From positions 1 through 64,000 of the forward strand of contig NZ_JAKEIO010000015.1 of the NCBI RefSeq assembly GCF_021474405.1: 64,000 nt of DNA, given 5' to 3'. The DNA is from [Streptosporangium] indianense (GTDB lineage Bacteria > Actinomycetota > Actinomycetes > Streptomycetales > Streptomycetaceae). The notes beneath the pieces are model-generated. The model was not told where the DNA came from and searched no databases. It was given only the letters and a program-made list of their open reading frames with translations. The translations under genes were made by a program, and so were the position numbers. Positions 18,176 through 27,180 of the stretch are shown here, one piece after another; positions within the stretch are counted from its first letter, which is position 1; each line of letters opens with the position of its first letter.

Positions 18176-18198
18176 GTGACCGAGTCCGACTGCTCACT

Positions 18199-18294
18199 GC
18201 CGTGGCGGGATTCGAACCCGCGTAACTCCCCGCGAGCGGAGCTCGCTGATGGATGCAGCGCGAGCGAGCCCCTCAACCACTCGGGCACACGGCC
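18199..18294 (-). pseudogene. Degenerate copy of tRNA-Cys
   Basis: The 5' half (acceptor strand, D arm) and T arm are almost identical to the adjacent tRNA-Cys. The anticodon arm has been replaced by about 38 other bases, and the last acceptor base and CCA are lost. A new hairpin CGCTG-CATCCAT-CAGCG can form, but it has A instead of U at position 33, and a second small hairpin follows. Not expected to be a working tRNA. Confidence 0.75.
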
Positions 18295-18535
18295 TTGTTC
18301 GGACTTGATGTCGAACTCGGTGTAGTGACCGTACGGGGCTCTCGGAGGGCGGCTCAAGGGCATCCGGTGGGGTGCAACGTGACTGCCACACGCCGTTCAT
18401 GAAAGGCGGTGGGTGAAGGGGAGGGCGTACGACCAAGGTCTCAGGCCGGGCCCGTCTCGCGACAGGGGTCAAAGGGCCGCGTGGACCTTACGCTGGCGGG
18501 CATGCCTGACTCACGAGCCGCGTGACGTCGATGTC

Positions 18536-19969
18536 GTGACTGCTGCCGTCCCGTCCTCCCTCGCCCAGGGAGACGAGGGTGTGCTCGGGCCGGGATACCG
18601 GGCCTTGAGCGTCGGGATCGTCTCCGTCGTGCTGCTCATCGCCTTCGAGGCGACCGCCGTGGGGACGGCGATGCCCGTCGCCGCCCGGGAGCTCGACGGG
18701 GTCTCGCTGTACGCGTTCGCCTTCTCCGGGTACTTCACGACCAGCCTGTTCGGCATGGTGCTCGCCGGGCAGTGGTCGGACCGGCACGGCCCCCTCGGGT
18801 CGTTGACGACGGGCATCGCCTCCTTCGGCGCCGGGCTGCTCCTGTCCGGCACCGCAGGATCGATGGGGGTGTTCATCCTGGGCCGGGCCGTGCAGGGGTT
18901 CGGCGGTGGGCTGGTGATCGTCGCGCTCTACGTCGTCGTCGGGCGGGCCTATCCGGAGCGGTTGCGGCCCGCCATCATGGCCGCGTTCGCCGCCGGCTGG
19001 GTGCTTCCGTCGATCGTCGGCCCGCTCGCCGCCGGCACGGTGACCGAGCAGTTGGGATGACGGTGGGTGTTCGTGGGGGTACCCGTGCTCGTCGTCCTCC
19101 CGCTCGCGCTCGCGCTGCCGCAGATACGGCGTCGGGCGTCCGGCCCGGCGGGGATTGCCGACGGGGCGCAGGCGCCCGGCTCTTTCGACCGTCGGCGTAT
19201 CCGGCTCGCCCTGGCCATCTCGCTCGGTGCCGGTCTCCTCCAGTACGCCGCGCAGGACGTGCGTCCCCTCTCACTCCTGCCGGGTGCGCTCGGCGTGGCC
19301 CTGCTCGTGCCCGCCGTGCTCGGGCTGCTGCCGCGCGGCACCTACCGGGCCGCTCGCGGGCTGCCGTCCGTCGTGCTGCTGCGCGGCGTCGCCGCCGGGT
19401 CGTTCATCGCCGCCGAGTCCTTCGTGCCGCTGATGCTGGTCACCCAGCGCGGGCTCAGCCCGACCCTGGCCGGGTTCTCGCTCGCCGCGGGCGGTGGGAC
19501 GTGGGCGCTGGGGTCCTGGGTCCAGTCGCGGTCGCGGCTCGAACCGTACCGGGAGCGGTTGACGACCGTCGGCATGCTCCTGGTCGCCGCGGCCGTCGCC
19601 ACGGCGCCGAGCGTGCTGGTCGACTCCGTGCCCGTCTGGACCGTCGCCGTCGCCTGGGCCTTCGGCTGCTTCGGGATGGGGCTCGTGATCTCCTCCACGA
19701 GCGTGCTGCTGCTCAAGCTGTCCGCCCCCGAGGAGGCCGGCGCCAACTCCGCCGCCCTCCAGATCTCCGACGGCCTCTCCAACGTCGTCCTCCTGTCCGC
19801 CGGGGGCGCCGCCTTCGCCGCGCTGGGCGGCGGCACGGTGGCCCACACGACCGCCACCCACGCCTCCGGCTCCCACCCGGCCGCCTTCGTCGTGGTGTTC
19901 CTGCCGATGGCGGCGGTCGCGCTGACCGGGGCCTGGGTGTCGACCCGGCTGCGGGAGCGACGGGCGTAG
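18536..19969 (+). pseudogene. MFS transporter broken by in-frame TGA
   Basis: Major facilitator efflux protein of about 477 codons. The GTG at 18536 opens helix 1 (ALSVGIVSVVLLIAFEATAVG), with motif A GQWSDRHGPL and helices through GPLAAGTVTEQLG. A TGA follows at 19058-19060, where relatives have Trp (expected LGWRWVF). The same frame continues RWVFVGVPVLVVLPLALAL to 19969 with a complete second half, so only one base, TGG to TGA, separates it from an intact gene. A nonsense mutation, read-through or a sequencing error are possible; reinitiation at GTG 19067 would give only the C half. Confidence 0.85.
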
Positions 19970-20097
19970 GACGGGTGCCTGCCGTCCCGGCTGCGGGAGT
20001 GGTTGCCGTAGAACGGGCGCCTGACCCGTTCCCCGCTGCGGGAGTGTGGGCCGTAATGCGGTCGCCCGTCGTCTCCGCCCGGTCGTAGCCTCTGCCC

Positions 20098-20298
20098 ATG
20101 TCCGAGATCCTCCTGCCCCTCGACCCCGCCCTGCGGGCCGCCCTCGACGACCTCGCCGACGCGCGCGGGTGCGCGCCCGAGGACGTGGTGCTGGACGCCG
20201 TACGCGGATACCTGCGGCAGGAGACCGGACGCGTGCGGGCCGTCGCGGACGGGCTCGCGCGGCACCACGCCGACCTGTTGCGGAGGCTCGGCGAATGA
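20098..20298 (+). CDS. Ribbon-helix-helix antitoxin of Doc-type pair
   Basis: 66 residues: MSEILLPLDPALRAALDDLA followed by ARGCAPEDVVLDAVRGYL, a ribbon-helix-helix (CopG/Arc-like) N-terminal DNA-binding fold, and a charged C-terminal helix that would wrap the toxin. Its stop overlaps the Fic/Doc start by 4 bases (ATGA). Expected to neutralise the toxin and repress the operon. Confidence 0.75.
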   Translation: MSEILLPLDPALRAALDDLADARGCAPEDVVLDAVRGYLRQETGRVRAVADGLARHHADLLRRLGE

Positions 20299-20678
20299 CC
20301 GGGGGCACCCGTTACCTGACCCTCGGCGAGGTCACCGCCATCGCCGAGACCGCCTTCGGCGGGCGGCCGCCCGAGGCGCGTGCGCCGGGGCTGCTCGCCT
20401 CCGCCGTGCACCGCCCGCGTGCCCGCATGTTCGGGACGCCCGCCTACGACGACCTGTACGAGCAGGCCGCCGCCCTGCTGCACGCCATCGCCGCCAACCA
20501 CCCCCTCGTCGACGGCAACAAGCGCACCGCCTGGCTGGCCACCGCGACCTTCCTCGCCCTCAACGGCGTCGACCTGGCCGGGGTCGATCAGGACGTGGCG
20601 TACACGCTGGTCGTCGACGTGGCGTCCGGGGCGGAGGCGGACGTGGGCAGGATCGCGGGGCGGCTGAGGGAGCTGTGA
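20295..20678 (+). CDS. doc: Fic/Doc family toxin
   Basis: 127 residues, the size of phage P1 Doc. The Fic motif HPLVDGNKRTA is intact, with His and the GNKR phosphate-binding loop. Doc phosphorylates elongation factor Tu and stops translation; that activity is assumed here. It is translationally coupled to the upstream RHH antitoxin, a pairing that differs from the Phd-type antitoxin of P1. Confidence 0.85.
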   Translation: MTGGTRYLTLGEVTAIAETAFGGRPPEARAPGLLASAVHRPRARMFGTPAYDDLYEQAAALLHAIAANHPLVDGNKRTAWLATATFLALNGVDLAGVDQDVAYTLVVDVASGAEADVGRIAGRLREL

Positions 20679-20815
20679 CGTCGGTCCCACCCCCGGCCGC
20701 CCCGGGCCGGTCCGCGCGTCGACGGGCCCGGGGCGCCGGTAGGGTGGCCCGGTTGTCATACGTAGCCGAGCCGTCAGGCTCCCTCGAACGAGCCGCCCGA
20801 CCCCCAACGGAGACC

Positions 20816-22615
20816 GTGACTACCACCGCCGGCACCAGCTCTGCCTCGCATCACCTGTCCCCGGCGTTCCCCGGCCGTGCCCCCTGGGGCACCGCCAGCA
20901 AGCTGCGTGCCTGGCAGCAGGGAGCGATGGACAAGTACATCCAGGAGCAGCCGCGGGACTTCCTCGCGGTCGCCACCCCCGGCGCCGGCAAGACGACCTT
21001 CGCGCTGACGCTCGCCTCCTGGCTGCTGCACCACCACGTCGTCCAGCAGGTGACCGTGGTGGCCCCGACCGAGCACCTGAAGAAGCAGTGGGCGGAGGCC
21101 GCGGCCCGCATAGGGATCAAGCTCGACCCGGAGTACAGCGCCGGGCCGCTCGGCCGGGAGTACCACGGCGTCGCCGTGACGTACGCCGGTGTCGGTGTGC
21201 GGCCCATGCTGCACCGCAACCGGGTCGAGCAGCGCAAGACGCTCGTCATCCTCGACGAGATCCACCACGCCGGTGACAGCAAGTCCTGGGGCGAGGCCTG
21301 CCTGGAGGCGTTCGAGCCGGCCACCCGGCGGCTCGCCCTGACCGGTACGCCGTTCCGGTCCGACACCAACCCCATCCCCTTCGTGACATACGAGGAGGGC
21401 AACGACGGCATCCGGCGGTCGGCGGCCGACTACACCTACGGCTACGGCAACGCCCTCGCCGACAACGTCGTCCGGCCGGTCATCTTCCTCTCCTACAGCG
21501 GCAACATGCGCTGGCGGACCAAGGCCGGTGACGAGATCGCCGCCCGGCTCGGCGAGCCCATGACCAAGGACGCCATCAGCCAGGCCTGGCGGACCGCGCT
21601 GGATCCGCGCGGCGAGTGGATGCCGTCGGTGCTGCGCGCCGCCGACCAGCGGCTGACGGAGGTACGGAAGGCCATCCCGGACGCGGGCGCCCTCGTCATC
21701 GCCTCCGACCAGGAATCCGCGCGCGCCTACGCCAAGCTCATCCGGGACATCACCGGCAGCAAGGCCACCCTGGTGCTGTCGGACGACTCCGGCGCCTCCG
21801 CGCGGATCGACGAGTTCAGCGGCAACGACGACCGCTGGATGGTCGCGGTGCGGATGGTGTCCGAGGGCGTCGACGTGCCGCGGCTGGCCGTCGGGGTGTA
21901 CGCCACCACCATCTCGACGCCCCTGTTCTTCGCCCAGGCCGTCGGGCGTTTCGTGCGGTCCCGGCGGCGCGGCGAGACCGCGTCCGTGTTCCTGCCGACC
22001 GTGCCCGACCTGCTGGGCTTCGCCAACGAGATGGAGCGCGAGCGCGACCACGTCCTCGACAAGCCCAAGAAGGAGGGCGAGGAGGACCCGTACGCCGAGT
22101 CCGAGAAGGAGATGGACGAGGCGAACCGGGAGCAGGACGAGGACACCGGCGAGCAGGACATGCTGCCCTTCGAGGCGCTGGAGTCCGACGCCGTCTTCGA
22201 CCGGGTCATGTACAACGGCGCCGAGTTCGGCATGCAGGCCCATCCCGGCTCCGAGGAGGAGCAGGACTACCTCGGCATCCCCGGGCTGCTGGAGCCCGAC
22301 CAGGTGCAGCTGCTGCTGCAGAAGCGGCAGGCCAAGCAGATCTCGCACAGCCGGAAGAAGCCGGACGCGGAAGCCGACCTGCTGGAGGTGCCGGCGGAAC
22401 GGCGGCCCGTGGTCTCCCACAAGGAGATGATGGAGCTGCGGCGGCAGCTCAACACGATGGTCGGCGCGTACGTGCACCAGAGCGGCAAGCCGCACGGGGT
22501 CATCCACACCGAGCTGCGGCGCGTGTGCGGGGGGCCTCCGGCGGCGGAGGCGACGGCCGGGCAGTTGCGGCAGCGGATCGCCAAGGTCCAGGAGTGGGCC
22601 ACGCGGATGAAGTGA
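20816..22615 (+). CDS. DEAD/DEAH-box helicase
   Basis: 599 residues, superfamily 2. The GTG at 20816 follows ACGGAG; the frame opens earlier but without helicase similarity. Q-motif region KLRAWQQGAMDKYI, Walker A TPGAGKTT (Lys59), motif II DEIH (147-150), motif III LTGTPF. Domain 2 carries MVSEGVDVPRLAVGVY and QAVGRFVRSRR (motif VI). A highly acidic linker (about 415-450, EKEMDEANREQDEDTGEQD) precedes a C-terminal segment. Common in Streptomyces as a lone gene; the target is unknown. Confidence 0.88.
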   Translation: MTTTAGTSSASHHLSPAFPGRAPWGTASKLRAWQQGAMDKYIQEQPRDFLAVATPGAGKTTFALTLASWLLHHHVVQQVTVVAPTEHLKKQWAEAAARIGIKLDPEYSAGPLGREYHGVAVTYAGVGVRPMLHRNRVEQRKTLVILDEIHHAGDSKSWGEACLEAFEPATRRLALTGTPFRSDTNPIPFVTYEEGNDGIRRSAADYTYGYGNALADNVVRPVIFLSYSGNMRWRTKAGDEIAARLGEPMTKDAISQAWRTALDPRGEWMPSVLRAADQRLTEVRKAIPDAGALVIASDQESARAYAKLIRDITGSKATLVLSDDSGASARIDEFSGNDDRWMVAVRMVSEGVDVPRLAVGVYATTISTPLFFAQAVGRFVRSRRRGETASVFLPTVPDLLGFANEMERERDHVLDKPKKEGEEDPYAESEKEMDEANREQDEDTGEQDMLPFEALESDAVFDRVMYNGAEFGMQAHPGSEEEQDYLGIPGLLEPDQVQLLLQKRQAKQISHSRKKPDAEADLLEVPAERRPVVSHKEMMELRRQLNTMVGAYVHQSGKPHGVIHTELRRVCGGPPAAEATAGQLRQRIAKVQEWATRMK

Positions 22616-22968
22616 CGGTGCCCTCCGCGGGGCACGGGGGTGGTGGCTCCCACGCGGGCGGAAGCCGTACACCGACACAGCTCCGCGCCCTTTCGGGGGC
22701 GCGCAAACCGCCCGAATACCGACACCACGCCCTGACCCCTGCCCGGATTCTGGACGGAGACTTCCGCTCAGCGAACCTGCTTCGCTACTGTCCGGCTACG
22801 CACACGCCCCGTGGCAGCGCCGCCGCGGAGCGCAGCCGTGAAGCGACGCGGTCCGGACAGGCCGGGCCGCCGACCGATCGGCGGCCTCTGAAGCGCGTGA
22901 CCGACGGGACTCGGTGACGCATTCGCCGACCGGGGAGCCGCCGACCTCACCACTAAGGAGTGGGCGTC
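22616..22968. other. Gene-free region before IclR gene
   Basis: 353 bases with no supported gene. It contains a 9-bp hairpin (22865-22886, GGCCGCCGA/TCGGCGGCC) and, at the end, the TAAGGAG ribosome binding site for the IclR regulator. An operator is plausible, since IclR proteins usually bind their own upstream region. Confidence 0.5.
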
Positions 22969-23610
22969 GTGACCGCGGAGACCTCTCAGACGCTCGACCG
23001 GGGACTGCGGGTCCTCAAGCTGCTCGCCGACACGGACCACGGGCTGACCGTGACCGAACTCTCCCTCCGGCTGGGTGTGAACCGGACCGTCGTGTACCGG
23101 TTGCTCGCCACGCTGGAACAGCATGCCCTCATACGCCGTGACCTCGGCGGACGTGCCCGGGTCGGGCTCGGCGTGCTGCGGCTGGGGCGTCAGGTACATC
23201 CGCTGGTGCGGGAGGCCGCGATGCCGGCACTGCGGTCACTGGCCGAGGACATCGGCGCGACGGCGCACCTGACCCTGGTCGACGGGGCGGACGCGCTGGC
23301 CGTGGCCGTCGTGGAACCGACCTGGACGGACTATCACGTCGCCTACCGCGCCGGTTTCCGGCACCCGCTGGACCGGGGCGCCGCCGGCAAGGCGATACTC
23401 GCGGCCCGGCAGCATCCGATGAGCGACCCCGGCTACATGCTGACCCACGGGGAGCTGGAGGCAGGTGCCTGGGGGGCGGCGGCACCGCTGCTGGGCGTGA
23501 CGGGCGTCGAGGGCAGCGTGGGTGTGGTGATGCTGGCGGAGGCGGTACCGGAACGGGTGGGCCCCCGAGTCGTCGACGCGGCCCGCGAGGTCGCGGAAGC
23601 CCTCCGCTGA
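22969..23610 (+). CDS. IclR-family transcriptional regulator
   Basis: 213 residues. The GTG start lies 8 bases after TAAGGAG. Winged HTH at about 10-70 (TVTELSLRLGVNRTVVYRLL) and an effector domain with AHLTLVDGADALAV and HPLDRGAAGKAIL. It is somewhat shorter than the usual 250 residues; the C-terminal effector part is compact. Ligand and targets are not evident, as neighbouring genes are not a clear catabolic cluster. Confidence 0.88.
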   Translation: MTAETSQTLDRGLRVLKLLADTDHGLTVTELSLRLGVNRTVVYRLLATLEQHALIRRDLGGRARVGLGVLRLGRQVHPLVREAAMPALRSLAEDIGATAHLTLVDGADALAVAVVEPTWTDYHVAYRAGFRHPLDRGAAGKAILAARQHPMSDPGYMLTHGELEAGAWGAAAPLLGVTGVEGSVGVVMLAEAVPERVGPRVVDAAREVAEALR

Positions 23611-23820
23611 CCAACGCGCGCCGCGGCCCCCTCGCCCGGCGACCCCAGCGGCCCTGCGCTGAAGGCCTGCGGCCTCCCCCACGCGGGCGGCCCGAAAGCC
23701 TCGCGGCGCCTGCGACCTCACGCACCGGCCGCCTGGAGGCCTGGCGCCGACGGCCTGCGGCTGCCGAGCCCCCGGCGCCCTGGTCCCGGTGGTATCGCGC
23801 CTCCGCGTTAGATTGATCCC

Positions 23821-24612
23821 GTGTTCTCTCGCCTCACGCGCCCCCAGGCCATCGCCGTCTGCGCCCTGCCCGTCGTGGCCCTGTTCGCGACGGCGGTGTT
23901 CGCGCCGCTGCCGTTCTCGGTGGCGCAGCCGGGCCTGACGGCGAACGTGCTCGGCGAGAACAAGGGCGCGGAGGTGATCACCATCTCCGGTGCGCCGGTC
24001 CGGGAGACCGAGGGCCAGTTGCGGATGACCACCATCGAGGCGACCTCCCCGGACACCCGGGTCTCGCTCCCCGACGTCATCGACAGCTGGTTCCGCACCG
24101 ACCAGGCGGTCATGCCGCGCGACTCCGTCTACCCGAGCGGGGACAGCGTCAAGGAGATCGAGCGGCACAACGAGGAGCAGATGAAGGAGTCCCAGGACGC
24201 GGCGACGCAGGCCGCGCTGGGGTACCTCGGTCTCGACGACGAGGACGTCGAGGTCAGCCTGAAGCTCGCGGACGTGGGCGGGCCCAGTGCGGGGCTGCTC
24301 TTCTCCCTCGGCATCGTCGACAAGCTCGACGGCGACGGCACGGGCGGGGATCTGACCGGCGGCCGGGTCATCGCCGGTACGGGCACGATCGACGCGGCCG
24401 GCCGGGTCGGTGCGGTCGGGGGCGTCGCCCTCAAGACGCAGGCCGCGAAGCGGGACGGGGCGACGGTGTTCCTGGTCCCCAAGGCGGAGTGCGGGGACGC
24501 TCGCGCCGAGCTTCCGCAGGGGCTGCGGCTGATCCCGGTGACCACCCTGAAGAGCACGGTGAGTTCCCTGGTGGCCCTGGAGACGGGCAAGGGCTCCGTG
24601 CCGAGTTGTTAG
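23821..24612 (+). CDS. Membrane-anchored Lon-like protease lacking PDZ
   Basis: 263 residues, GTG start. One N-terminal transmembrane segment (about 9-31), an extracytoplasmic linker, then a Lon C-terminal (S16) protease domain. Catalytic Ser156 is in DVGGPSAGLLFSLG and Lys205 in GGVALKTQAA. The related actinobacterial YlbL-like proteins are about 350 residues with a PDZ domain before S16; here no PDZ is visible. It is convergent with, and overlaps by 4 bases, the small minus-strand gene. Confidence 0.85.
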   Translation: MFSRLTRPQAIAVCALPVVALFATAVFAPLPFSVAQPGLTANVLGENKGAEVITISGAPVRETEGQLRMTTIEATSPDTRVSLPDVIDSWFRTDQAVMPRDSVYPSGDSVKEIERHNEEQMKESQDAATQAALGYLGLDDEDVEVSLKLADVGGPSAGLLFSLGIVDKLDGDGTGGDLTGGRVIAGTGTIDAAGRVGAVGGVALKTQAAKRDGATVFLVPKAECGDARAELPQGLRLIPVTTLKSTVSSLVALETGKGSVPSC

Positions 24613-24779
24613 TGGGCGGGGAGCGGCCCCGGCCGGGTGGCGAGTTTCAGCCCGACCTCTACGAGGGTCCAGCCCAGCCGCGTACGGAGTGCGGGGCGCT
24701 GCGCCGGACGGGGTTCGGTCTCGGCACGGAGCTCGGCGGCGCGGGCGTGGTGCAGGGCCAGGTGGATGTCCGGGTGCAT
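24609..24779 (-). CDS. Small conserved hypothetical protein
   Basis: 56 residues (MHPDIHLALHHARAAELRAE at the start, then RTRLGWTLVEVGLKLA). Follows the ArsR regulator by 10 bases on the same strand. Similar short proteins occur beside ArsR regulators in Streptomyces (recalled, unchecked). The second half is amphipathic or weakly hydrophobic; function unknown. Confidence 0.7.
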   Translation of the reverse strand: MHPDIHLALHHARAAELRAETEPRPAQRPALRTRLGWTLVEVGLKLATRPGPLPAH

Positions 24780-24789
24780 GGCGGACCCT

Positions 24790-25371
24790 TCAGTCGGTTC
24801 GGAGGGGGAAGGCGTGCGTGTGGATGCGGACCTGCTCCGTGCCGGGAGAGTCCCCGGCGGCACGGTCCCGGTAGGTCTCGACCAGGGCGTGCATCTTCTC
24901 GACGAGTTCCCGCGTCAGTTCGGGCGTGAGGCTCAGCGTCGCGCTGCTCATGTCCCAGGAGCGGCTCCACTCCTCGGTCCACGCATCGCGATTGCCCAGC
25001 CAGGTGGACAGAGCCCGGGTCTGCGTGGTGGCGACCTCGTGCAGATACATGTCCGCCGCTCCGCGTACGGCCGGGTCCGAGTCGGCGAGCAGGGAGTCGT
25101 CGAAGCGGAGGCCGCTGTGGACGGCCTTCCACCACCGCTCGCGTCCCTTGCCGTGCTCGGGTGCGTCCTCCACGAAGCCGTACTCCGCGAGCTGACGCAG
25201 GTGGTAGCTGGTGGCCCCGCTGGATTCGCCCAGCTTCTGGGCCAGTTGGGAGGCGGTTGCCGGGCCGCCGAATCGCAGGGCGTCCAGCAGCTGCATGCGC
25301 AGCGGGTGTGCCAGCCCCCGCAGGGACCGGGCGTCAAGTTGCCGTACGGGTGTCTCTTCGGCCTCGCTCAT
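24790..25371 (-). CDS. ArsR-type winged-helix regulator
   Basis: 193 residues. Winged HTH at about 12-75: RSLRGLAHPLRMQLLDAL, TASQLAQKLGESSGATSYHL, RQLAEYGFVED. A C-terminal helical domain of about 110 residues with RWWKAVHSGLRF is typical of the longer ArsR/PadR-like group in Streptomyces. The ATG is followed upstream by a strong palindrome, indicating autoregulation. The regulated genes are probably itself and the small downstream protein. Confidence 0.88.
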   Translation of the reverse strand: MSEAEETPVRQLDARSLRGLAHPLRMQLLDALRFGGPATASQLAQKLGESSGATSYHLRQLAEYGFVEDAPEHGKGRERWWKAVHSGLRFDDSLLADSDPAVRGAADMYLHEVATTQTRALSTWLGNRDAWTEEWSRSWDMSSATLSLTPELTRELVEKMHALVETYRDRAAGDSPGTEQVRIHTHAFPLRTD

Positions 25372-25372
25372 G

Positions 25373-25421
25373 ATGCAAAGGTAGCGTTGCAAAGCTCCCT
25401 TTGCAACGGTCTCTTTGTAAG
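25373..25421. promoter_or_regulatory. Palindromic operator of the ArsR gene
   Basis: GTTGCAAAG and CTTTGCAAC (25386-25407) form a 9-bp palindrome around CTCC, flanked by further half sites ATGCAAAG (25373-25380) and CTCTTTGTAA (25411-25420). It overlaps the start region of the ArsR gene and sits at the 3' end of the osmoprotectant operon. Confidence 0.75.
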
Positions 25422-26383
25422 TCACCCCTCCTTGACGAACCCCTCCCGCACCATCCAGTCCAGCGCCACCTGATGCGGATCCTCCCCGTCCACATCCACC
25501 TTCGCGTTCAGCGTCTGCGCCACGGAGTTGTCCAGCTTCGCCGTCACCGGGTTCAGGACCTCCGCGATCGCCGGCCACTCCTTCAGGGTCTTGGCGTTGA
25601 TCATCGGGGGTTGTAGTTGGGGAAGAACTTCTTGTCGTCGTCCATCACCACCAGGTTCATCGACTTGATGCGCCCGTCGGTGGTGAACACCTCCCCGTAC
25701 GTGCAGTTGCCCTTCGCGGTCTGCGTGTAGATGATCCCGGTGTCCATCTGCGTGATGTTCCGCGCCGGCACGTTCATGCCGTAGGCCTTCTGCATGCCCG
25801 GCAGCCCGTCCGCCCGGTTGGCGAACTCGACCTCCACGCACAGCTGCACGGCCCCCGGGTCGGACTTCGACAGCTTCGCCACGTCCGACATGGTCTTCGT
25901 GCCGTACTTCTTCGCGTTCTGCTGGTTCATCGCCAGCGCGTACGTGTTGTCGAGCTTCGACGGCGGCAGCCAGACCAGCCCGTTGCCCGCGTCCTCCTTC
26001 CTCACCGACTCCCACTGCTCCTGCGGGTCGGTGATCGGCTTGCTGTGCCCGAGGTAGGTGATCCACGCCGTGCCCGTGTACTCGTACCCGGCGTCCGCGT
26101 CACCTTTGCGGACCGCCTCGCGGCTGCCGATGGACCCCTGGATGCCGGTGCGGTCGATCACGTCGGCGCCGGCCGCCTCGAACGCGATGCCCATGATCGA
26201 GCCGAGGATCAGCTGCTCGGTGAACGACTTCGACGTCACCGTCAGGTGCGCCCCCTTCAGCGGCTCGCCCCGGCCGATCGACCCCGGCTTCACATCGTCG
26301 GTCAGGGGGGAGCCACTGGTCAGGCCACAGCCGGCCGCCGCCAGCAGCAGGGCCGCGGCCGCCGGGCGCGTACGCCCCCTCAC
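25422..26383 (-). pseudogene. Osmoprotectant ABC binding lipoprotein, frameshifted
   Basis: OpuAC/ProX-type substrate-binding protein of about 320 codons. The GTG at 26383 overlaps the permease stop; lipobox LLAAAGC. Core: SKSFTEQLILGSIMGIAF and GYEYTGTAWITYL. The frame ends FFPNYNPR-stop near 25600, while the normal C terminus (PMINAKTLKEWPAIAEVLNP to VREGFVKEG, stop at 25422) is intact in another frame. The shift falls in a run of five C (minus strand); a sixth would restore NPPMINA. So it is either a true single-base deletion or a homopolymer sequencing error. Confidence 0.85.
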
Positions 26384-27180
26384 GGCTGCAACCCCCGTGG
26401 CCGCAGCAGCAGTTCGACGATCGAGGCCAGCCAGTCCACCAGCAGCGCCAGCACCACCGTGAGGACCGAGCCCAGCACCAGCACCGGCATCCGCTGGTTG
26501 GTGATCCCGGTCGTGATCAGCACACCGAGACCGCCGCCCCCGCCGAACACCGCCAGGGTCGCCGTACCGACGTTGAGGACGAGGGCCGTACGCACGCCCG
26601 CGAGGATCAGCGGGACCGCGAGCGGGAGTTCCACCCTCCGCAGCACCCCCGAGGGGGACATGCCGATGCCGCGGGCCGCCTCCAGCAGGGTCGGGTCGTT
26701 CGCCTTCAGGCCCGTGATCGTGTTGGAGAGCACCGGCAGGATGGCGTAGACGATCATGCCGATCAGGGCGGCCCTGCGGCCGATGCCCAGCCAGATCACC
26801 AGGAGGGCGAGCAGGCCGATCGCCGGGGTCGCCTGGCCCGCGTTGGCGAACGCCATCGCCACCGGCGTGGCCCTGCTCATCGCCCCGCGGGTCAGCAGGA
26901 TGCCCAGCGGGATCGCGATGATCAGCACGAAGAACGTGGAGATCACGGTCAGCTGGATGTGCTGCCACAGCGCCTTGGTGACCTGGCCGCCCGACAGGGC
27001 GTTGCGGGTGAGCGCGTCCAGGTCGGCCTGCTGGAACCAGAGCCAGGTGGCGAGCAGCACGGCGATCAGGGCGACCGGCAGGAACGTCAGCTTCTGCCAG
27101 GTCAGGCGCGAGGGCGGGCGCTCCGTCCGGGACGCTTCCGCGACCGGCTCGGAGGGCTCCTCGACCTCCGTGGCCGTCAC
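26380..27180 (-). CDS. Osmoprotectant ABC permease
   Basis: 266 residues, ProW/OpuCB type. The GTG start overlaps the ATPase stop by 4 bases. About six membrane helices (FLPVALIAVLLATWLWF first); the EAA loop is EAARGIGMSPSGVLRRVELP. Its N-terminal arm is charged and cytoplasmic. One of two permeases flanking the ATPase gene. Confidence 0.9.
   Translation of the reverse strand: MTATEVEEPSEPVAEASRTERPPSRLTWQKLTFLPVALIAVLLATWLWFQQADLDALTRNALSGGQVTKALWQHIQLTVISTFFVLIIAIPLGILLTRGAMSRATPVAMAFANAGQATPAIGLLALLVIWLGIGRRAALIGMIVYAILPVLSNTITGLKANDPTLLEAARGIGMSPSGVLRRVELPLAVPLILAGVRTALVLNVGTATLAVFGGGGGLGVLITTGITNQRMPVLVLGSVLTVVLALLVDWLASIVELLLRPRGLQP

Noticed and set aside
18154-18363. Small minus-strand frame across the two tRNA sequences
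   Set aside because: Frame runs through tRNA sequence, giving a false peptide (EWLRGS-like) common at tRNA genes.
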